A stretch of 64,000 nt of DNA, from assembly GCA_944326325.1 (NCBI GenBank), contig CALVDQ010000004.1:62001-126000 (forward strand), written 5' to 3'. The position numbers and the translations under genes were made by a program. Below the pieces are notes generated by a model that saw only the letters and a program-made list of their open reading frames with translations, was not told the origin of the DNA and did not search any database. This document shows positions 59,276 to 64,000 of the stretch, in pieces. Source of the DNA: an uncultured Bacteroidales bacterium. Its GTDB lineage: Bacteria; Bacteroidota; Bacteroidia; Bacteroidales; UBA932. Within the stretch, counting starts at the first letter, position 1; each line of letters begins with the position of its first letter.

Positions 59276-60775
59276 TCAGGCTTCTGCAGCCGCGATATCC
59301 GTCTGCCTTTCCACAGCCTTCTTCCATTTAAGATAGCTTTCTTCCAGCACCTGCCTGTCTTTTACGTCCGGTTCCACGGTCTCTGATTTCTCCAGTCCGG
59401 CGAACGTCTCTTCCCGGTTCCTGTACAGGCCGGCTCCGAGGGCTGCCCCTCGGGCCGCTCCCAGTGCGCCGTCCGTATCATAGAGCTCTATTTCCGCTCC
59501 GGTGATATCCGACAGCGTCTTCCTGAAGACAGGGGAGAGGAACATATTGGCCTTTCCAGCTCTTATCACGTTCGGTTTCAGCCCCATATCCTTCATTATG
59601 TCGATGCCGTACCGGAATGAAAAGGCGATTCCTTCCTGCGTGGCGCGGAGTACGTGTGCAAGGCTGTGCCTGTTGAGGTCGAGCCCTGATATCGAAGCTC
59701 CGGTGAAACTGTTCTCGAGCACCCTTTCGGCCCCGTTGCCGAAAGGCAGTACACAGACCCCGTCCGATCCGGCCGGAACTCCGGCGGCCATATTGTTCAT
59801 CCCGTCATAGCCGAGAGATGGTGCGAAGTTTCTTCTCACCCAGGCGTTCATTATTCCGGTGCCGTTGATGCACAACAGTATGCCGTACCGGGGAGCTTCC
59901 TTGCGGTGGCTCACGTGTACAAATGTGTTGACTCTGGACAGCCTGTCAGCTTCCGGCGTATCGGTCACTCCGTAGACCACCCCGCTCGTGCCGCCTGTGG
60001 CGGCAATTTCTCCGGCATCGAGGACATTCAGTGAAAATGCATTGTTGGGCTGGTCGCCCGCCCTGTATGAGACAGGTGTGCCGGCAGGAATCCCCAGGAG
60101 CTTTTCAGTCGCGGTATCCGTTACGGCCTGTATCCCTATGGACGGGACGGTGTCGGGGATGATCCTGTGCGGAATCCCGTAATAGTCAGCGACGAAATCC
60201 GCCCTTTTCTCTTCCTTGAAATCCCATAGAATCTGTTCGGAAAGTCCGGTCTCGGTAGTATGGATGTCTCCAGTCAGCCTGTATGCTATATAATCTCCGG
60301 GAAGGAAGGCCTTTTCCGTCCTTGCGAAATTCTCATTTTCATTCCGGATTACCCAGGCGAGCTTTGACGCGGTGAAATTGCCGGGGGAGTTTAGCAGATG
60401 CTCCAGACATTTCTCCCTGCCTATTTTCTCCATGGCTTCCCGTCCGATGCCGACGGCTCTGGAATCGCACCATATTATCGAGTCCCTTACCGGCCTCCCG
60501 TTTTCCCCGATGCAGACAAGACCGTGCATCTGGTATGTGATCCCGATGCATTTTACGTCCGACAGAGGGTGCTTTTCCCCGATTTTCCGTATACCCTCGC
60601 ACACGTATTTCCACCACATTTCAGGGTCCTGTTCCGCCCATCCGCTTTCAATCGCATTTATCGGCATTTCGTCGGACGGGTTTGTGGACGAGGCCACGCA
60701 TTTCCCGCTCTCGATGTCGAGCATCGATACCTTTACGGATGAAGACCCGATGTCTATTCCCAAACTTTTCATCAT
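59276..60775 (-). CDS. xylB: Xylulokinase
   Basis: The 499-residue FGGY kinase opens with the phosphate loop LGIDIGSSSVKVSMLD. It has the substrate segment GITYQMHGLVCI and IWCDSRA, and the C-terminal ATP region with TGGTSGVVYG. It phosphorylates D-xylulose to xylulose 5-phosphate. The start codon overlaps the stop of the NUDIX regulator gene by one base (TAATG), showing tight coupling in the operon regulator-xylB-xylA-xylE. Confidence 0.93.
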   Translation of the reverse strand: MMKSLGIDIGSSSVKVSMLDIESGKCVASSTNPSDEMPINAIESGWAEQDPEMWWKYVCEGIRKIGEKHPLSDVKCIGITYQMHGLVCIGENGRPVRDSIIWCDSRAVGIGREAMEKIGREKCLEHLLNSPGNFTASKLAWVIRNENENFARTEKAFLPGDYIAYRLTGDIHTTETGLSEQILWDFKEEKRADFVADYYGIPHRIIPDTVPSIGIQAVTDTATEKLLGIPAGTPVSYRAGDQPNNAFSLNVLDAGEIAATGGTSGVVYGVTDTPEADRLSRVNTFVHVSHRKEAPRYGILLCINGTGIMNAWVRRNFAPSLGYDGMNNMAAGVPAGSDGVCVLPFGNGAERVLENSFTGASISGLDLNRHSLAHVLRATQEGIAFSFRYGIDIMKDMGLKPNVIRAGKANMFLSPVFRKTLSDITGAEIELYDTDGALGAARGAALGAGLYRNREETFAGLEKSETVEPDVKDRQVLEESYLKWKKAVERQTDIAAAEA

Positions 60776-61521
60776 TAATACGTCCAGTTGTTTATAAAAT
60801 TCAGCCTGAATCTGTCCTTCATCGCTTTCCTGAAGACGGACTTGTTGAACAGGTAGTATTGTGCAGGCTTGTGTGAAACATTCTTCTCGAATTCCCCTGT
60901 GGGAGAGATTATGCCGGAGGAAAGTATTTTTTTCCTGAAGTTCCGGTTGTCTATGCTGATGCCCAGTACCGCCTCGAAGAGGCTCTGCAGCTGATGTATT
61001 GTGAATTTCCGCGGCAGCAGTTCGAAGGCTATCGGCGTATGGATGATTTCCTTCTGGAGGGCGGACAATGCATCGGCAAGTATCTCGAGATGGTCCATGA
61101 TAAGGCTTCTGATAGAATCCACATCAACCCAGGTGGCCCCCTTTCTCGTCGTGTAGTTCACTATGCCCTGGTTCAGTTTCACGAGGGCATAATATCCGAC
61201 GGTAACCACCCTTCTCGTACGGATCCCGTGAAATTTGCAGATCCAGTCCATTTCCTTTTCGTTTACTCTGTCGGGAGCCGAAAATATGCTCGTCTGCTTG
61301 AGATATATCTCGCTGAGTCCGGTGCTTTCCTCAAGGACACGGTTAGCCGCTTCCGGCAGCGTCTCGTTCTCGAGGATCATTGCTCCTGGAAGCTTCAGAT
61401 CCTCCGCAGAGAGGTCGTCAATCGGGTATTTCCGTTTTATAAGAAGGACTTTCAGTCTTTTTCCGTCAAATCCGAAGACTGCGCAGTCCACGGAAATAGC
61501 TGAATTGGTCTCAATTGTCAT
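60775..61521 (-). CDS. NUDIX-winged-helix regulator of xylose operon
   Basis: The 248-residue protein has an N-terminal NUDIX fold (about 1-150) and a C-terminal winged helix (about 155-245). The NUDIX box is degenerate. Aligning the family signature R-E-U-x-E-E-x-G-U gives R-V-L-E-E-S-T-G-L, with two key Glu replaced (by Val and Ser), so hydrolase activity is not expected. Proteins of this NrtR/AraR-type class control sugar genes in Bacteroides, binding the sugar or a phosphate of it as effector. It is the first gene of the xyl operon and is therefore autoregulated if it binds the promoter at 61545-61576. Xylose or xylulose 5-phosphate as effector is an inference. Confidence 0.88.
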   Translation of the reverse strand: MTIETNSAISVDCAVFGFDGKRLKVLLIKRKYPIDDLSAEDLKLPGAMILENETLPEAANRVLEESTGLSEIYLKQTSIFSAPDRVNEKEMDWICKFHGIRTRRVVTVGYYALVKLNQGIVNYTTRKGATWVDVDSIRSLIMDHLEILADALSALQKEIIHTPIAFELLPRKFTIHQLQSLFEAVLGISIDNRNFRKKILSSGIISPTGEFEKNVSHKPAQYYLFNKSVFRKAMKDRFRLNFINNWTY

Positions 61522-61544
61522 GTCATTCTTTTATGAGGTTCCTG

Positions 61545-61576
61545 CAAAATTAGGATTAATGGAGAACAACGCAAAA
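61545..61576 (-). promoter_or_regulatory. Consensus promoter of xylose operon
   Basis: On the minus strand TTTG (61575-61572, within TTTTG), 19 bp, then TAATTTTG (61552-61545). The leader to the regulator start at 61521 is about 20 nt. The adjacent dyad GTAA-AAA-TTAC (61583-61593) is a candidate operator. Confidence 0.75.
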
Positions 61577-61709
61577 GAAAGTGTAAAAATTACGTTAAGT
61601 CATGGCGCGGACAGCTGTAAACTATTATTTTACCTGCATTTGAAAACAATTTTCCCTACGATATATTCCACATCGGGTACCGTGTGGTTTCCTGGACTGC
61701 CGCCATAAG

Positions 61710-61739
61710 AAGCTGTTTTGAGAAAAATTCAAACAGCTT
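61710..61739. repeat. Inverted repeat upstream of xylose operon
   Basis: AAGCTGTTT (61710-61718) and its exact complement AAACAGCTT (61731-61739) flank a 12-nt A-rich spacer. It lies about 190 bp upstream of the regulator start. It may be an operator or the end of the tricorn-like transcript; it has only four T residues after it on the plus strand. Confidence 0.4.
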
Positions 61740-61748
61740 TTGAATGAA

Positions 61749-61780
61749 AGACGCCGACCCGTATTGCCGAGCCGACGTCT
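61749..61780 (-). terminator. 13-bp GU-containing stem-loop after tricorn-like gene
   Basis: On the minus strand the arms AGACGTCGGCTCG and CGGGTCGGCGTCT pair over 13 positions with three G-U wobbles and a 6-nt loop; on the plus strand those three become mismatches. It therefore acts in the minus transcript, 79 nt after the stop of the tricorn-like gene. Only UUU follows, so it is a weak terminator or a 3' stabiliser. Confidence 0.55.
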
Positions 61781-61858
61781 AAACGTGTACTAAAACCTAA
61801 ACCTGCAACATAGATGCAATCATGTTCCGCAATGTTGCAGGAAAAATGAAAAATTTTT

Positions 61859-64000
61859 TCAGTCCTGCTGCTGGCTGGTGCTCTGTTTTTTCCCGATCTC
61901 CTTCAGCATCTCCTCTACAGCCGCCTCGAGCTGCTTGTCCTCTCCGTTCAGGACGGAAGCCGGATCATTGTAAACGAGGATATCAGGCTCTATCTGCATG
62001 TTTTCAAGATACCTGCCTTCCTTGAGCCCGACAGCGCCGACCTGAGGAATGCCGAATACTATGGTCGGGTCGATCTGCTGTTCCCACCATACGGCGGTCA
62101 TTGTTCCAGGCACAGGTGCTCCTATCAGTTTGCCTATTCCCAGGGTCTTGTATACGTACGGGAATCCGCAGGCGTCTGAATAGTTGTTTTCTCCGATGAG
62201 CACGCAGGACGGCTTTGTCCATTTGCTGTAAGGTTCCGTTCCGATGTACTGTCCCCTCGGTTCGAACCTGATATAGGCCTTTCCTGCGAGCAAGGTGGCA
62301 AGATCGTCATGAAGCCAGCCTCCGCCGTTGTTCCTCGTGTCGACGATCACGGCTTCCGCAGTCCTGTATTTCCCGAGAAGTTTGGAATACACTTCCCTGA
62401 AACTTTCCGAGTCCATTCCCTGGACATGGACATAGCCGATCCGGCCTCCTGAAAGCTTTTCCACCGTTTCTTCCCGCTTCTGCACCCATCTCCGGTACAT
62501 CTCCTGGTAGTCTCCGTATGCCGTCTCGACATAGATGTCCTCGCTTTTGCCGCCTTTTTTCTTGACGGAGACGAGCACTTTCTTGCCGGCTTTCCTTTCC
62601 AGGAGCGGGAACCAGTCCGTCCCGGCGGTGATTTTAGTGCCGTCAATCGCTTCGATGACGTCGCCGGCCTTGATTCCGGGATCCACTATGGAGAGAGGGC
62701 CTCCCTTGAGTACTTCCGCGATTCTCAGTCCGTCTCCTTCATAGCTGTAGTCCGGGATGAAGCCAAGCTTCCCCATGCTCTTCTGGGAATATCTGAAGTA
62801 TCTTGCACCGGTATGCGAACCGTTCAGTTCTCCGAGAAGTTCCGAAAGCATTTCCTGGAAATCGAAATTGTTGTTTATATGAGGCAGGAAGCGGCTGTAA
62901 GCATCCCTGTACATTGCCCAGTCGATACCGTGGATATCCTTGTCATAGAATTTCTCGGACACCTGCTTCCATATGTGGCCGAAAATGTATTCCCTTTCCG
63001 CCTCCGGCCTGTAGTTGAACATTCCCGAGAAAGATATGCTTTCCCTTGAACCTGAAGGCAGGTCCACTTTCGTGATTCCGCTTCCTCCCAGCACATAGAA
63101 TGATTTTCCGTCCCTGGCTGGGTAGATGGAGCCGGACAGCCCGCGTACAAGTACGCTTACGCTGTTCTCCTTTATGTCCAGCACGCACAGGTCATAGCTT
63201 TTTTCCAGTCGTGTCATATAGTACAGCTTGCTGCCGTCCGGTGCCATATAATGGTCGCCCATCCTGCCGGAAAACCTTGTCAGCCTTACTATCCTGTCAT
63301 CCCTGTTCTCCAGGTCCAGCTCCAGCTTTTCCACTTTCTTGTCGACTTTTGCGGAATCCTTCTCCTCTTTCTTCTCTTCCTTGGCCGTCTCCTTCTCATC
63401 GGCGAGAAGCTTTTCCATATCGTCGCTTTCCTTGTCCCTGGTGAACTTGTAGAATTGTTTCCCGTCAAAGAACATCGCATATACGTCATACTCGGAACCC
63501 CAGCTGCCGTGACTCCGGTATCCTGCCCTGTCGGACATCCAGGTCATCGCCTTCCCGTCCAGGGCCCATCTGAAATTGCAGTCGGTATACCCGCTTTCTG
63601 TCAGGTCGGTGATTTCTCCGGTCTCGGTATCGATGAGGGCTATGTCGGAGTTGTTCCATCCGCCGTTTGCCTGCCAATCGCTCAGGATATGCCTGCTGTC
63701 CGGACCCCATTCGAAACTCAGGTCTCCGTCGGCATAAGAGTAGTTGATATTCTTGAAGAGAGATTTCTCCTTGCCGGTTTTCAGGTTCTTTATCACGAGT
63801 TCTGTCCGGTCGCGCAGGAAACCTATCCATTTCCCGTCAGGGGAAACCAGGGGCTGGAAACAGGTCTGGCCCGGATCCGTTATCATCTTTTCCTCCGTTT
63901 CCACACTGTAGGTAAAGTATTTTTCATCCTTGCCGGTGAGAGAGGTCGCATAGATGCCCCAGTGCCCGTCCCTTTCCGAAGAGTAGTACAGGGTCTTTCC
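61859..64000 (-). CDS. Tricorn-like S41 protease, N-terminus cut by window edge
   Basis: The frame is open to the right edge (the triplet at 63904 is an internal GTG and not a start), so at least 713 residues are visible and the N-terminus is missing. The visible part has WD40/PD40-type beta-propeller blades (SPDGKWIGFLRD, SFEWGPDSRHILSDW), a Lys/Glu-rich insert (encoded near 63300-63420), a second propeller part, a PDZ domain (near 62480-62780) and a C-terminal tail-specific protease core. The core has VIVDTRNNGGGW and the nucleophile Ser in GENNYSDACGF (codon 62177-62179). It degrades peptides in the periplasm, where tricorn-like proteins of Bacteroidetes are often exported. Confidence 0.9.
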   Translation of the reverse strand, partial: GKTLYYSSERDGHWGIYATSLTGKDEKYFTYSVETEEKMITDPGQTCFQPLVSPDGKWIGFLRDRTELVIKNLKTGKEKSLFKNINYSYADGDLSFEWGPDSRHILSDWQANGGWNNSDIALIDTETGEITDLTESGYTDCNFRWALDGKAMTWMSDRAGYRSHGSWGSEYDVYAMFFDGKQFYKFTRDKESDDMEKLLADEKETAKEEKKEEKDSAKVDKKVEKLELDLENRDDRIVRLTRFSGRMGDHYMAPDGSKLYYMTRLEKSYDLCVLDIKENSVSVLVRGLSGSIYPARDGKSFYVLGGSGITKVDLPSGSRESISFSGMFNYRPEAEREYIFGHIWKQVSEKFYDKDIHGIDWAMYRDAYSRFLPHINNNFDFQEMLSELLGELNGSHTGARYFRYSQKSMGKLGFIPDYSYEGDGLRIAEVLKGGPLSIVDPGIKAGDVIEAIDGTKITAGTDWFPLLERKAGKKVLVSVKKKGGKSEDIYVETAYGDYQEMYRRWVQKREETVEKLSGGRIGYVHVQGMDSESFREVYSKLLGKYRTAEAVIVDTRNNGGGWLHDDLATLLAGKAYIRFEPRGQYIGTEPYSKWTKPSCVLIGENNYSDACGFPYVYKTLGIGKLIGAPVPGTMTAVWWEQQIDPTIVFGIPQVGAVGLKEGRYLENMQIEPDILVYNDPASVLNGEDKQLEAAVEEMLKEIGKKQSTSQQQD

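Larger units (their letters stand above)
61522..61858. promoter_or_regulatory. Intergenic region: xyl promoter and RNA structure elements
   Basis: This 337-bp gap has no gene. From left to right it holds the xyl operon promoter (61545-61576), a short dyad GTAA-AAA-TTAC (61583-61593) just upstream of the -33 box, a 9-bp inverted repeat (61710-61739) and a stem-loop (61749-61780). The remaining part (61594-61700 and 61781-61858) is AT-rich with nothing recognisable. Confidence 0.6.

Noticed and set aside
63902-63904. GTG as start of the tricorn-like gene
   Set aside because: The frame stays open to the window edge with propeller-like sequence, so the gene simply runs out of the window.
1-64000. 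CRISPR arrays, tRNA or rRNA genes, insertion sequences, prophage
   Set aside because: No regularly spaced repeats, cloverleaf-like segments with GTTCRA-type loops, transposase motifs or phage structural genes were noticed in the short gaps between genes.

Overview
This window is a gene-dense stretch (about 47 protein genes) of a chromosome from the order Bacteroidales. The support is direct: a SusC/SusD pair, an NADxH-free set of Bacteroidetes-type lipoproteins with short N-terminal lipoboxes, a Porin_10-like 'putative porin', DUF4988/DUF5017/PCMD-type secreted proteins, a NUDIX-type pentose regulator, and many promoters of the Bacteroidetes primary sigma type (TTTG, 19-20 bp, TAnnTTTG) in place of strong Shine-Dalgarno sites. 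Base composition looks close to balanced, higher than in typical Bacteroides. The genus cannot be fixed from the sequence alone; a Rikenellaceae/Cryptobacteroides-like or other gut Bacteroidales lineage is plausible. No rRNA, tRNA, CRISPR array, transposase or phage gene was seen.

Region 1 (1-30 kb) is mostly housekeeping. It holds a truncated TPR protein, an SBF-type transporter, an M13 lipoprotein peptidase, a LolC/E-like permease, an MltF-like lytic transglycosylase beside a large porin-like protein, and the NAD salvage pair pncB-pncA. Next come a cell-wall-recycling pair (an AmgK-like sugar kinase fused to a RapZ C-terminal domain, plus a MurU-like nucleotidyltransferase), a CPBP membrane protease, a second nucleotidyltransferase, an FtsB/DivIC-like division protein, purB and folP, tmk, a DoxX-like membrane protein, rpmH (50 codons), and rsmG, an ECF sigma factor and polA in one run. 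A response regulator, histidine kinase and PepSY-like protein follow, then tyrS-rbfA-permease.

Region 2 (30.0-50.1 kb) is a divergent glycosaminoglycan utilisation locus. Leftward from about 40.8 kb runs a GH88 unsaturated uronyl hydrolase, a PL8 chondroitinase-type lyase, an S1 sulfatase with a Ser-type active site, and two DUF4988-like coiled-coil lipoproteins with beta-helix-type bodies. Rightward runs a second PL8 lyase, SusC, SusD and a DUF5017-like surface glycan-binding lipoprotein, closed by a strong terminator. Together they could bind, import, cleave and desulfate chondroitin/dermatan sulfate or hyaluronan and hydrolyse the unsaturated disaccharides. No hybrid two-component regulator lies in the window.

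Region 3 (50.2-64.0 kb) holds an M49-like peptidase, tpiA, an M6 metalloprotease with a small lipoprotein, a PCMD-domain protein, and a compact xylose operon (NUDIX regulator, xylulokinase, xylose isomerase, MFS symporter) with a near-consensus promoter. It ends in a tricorn-like S41 protease that runs off the right edge.
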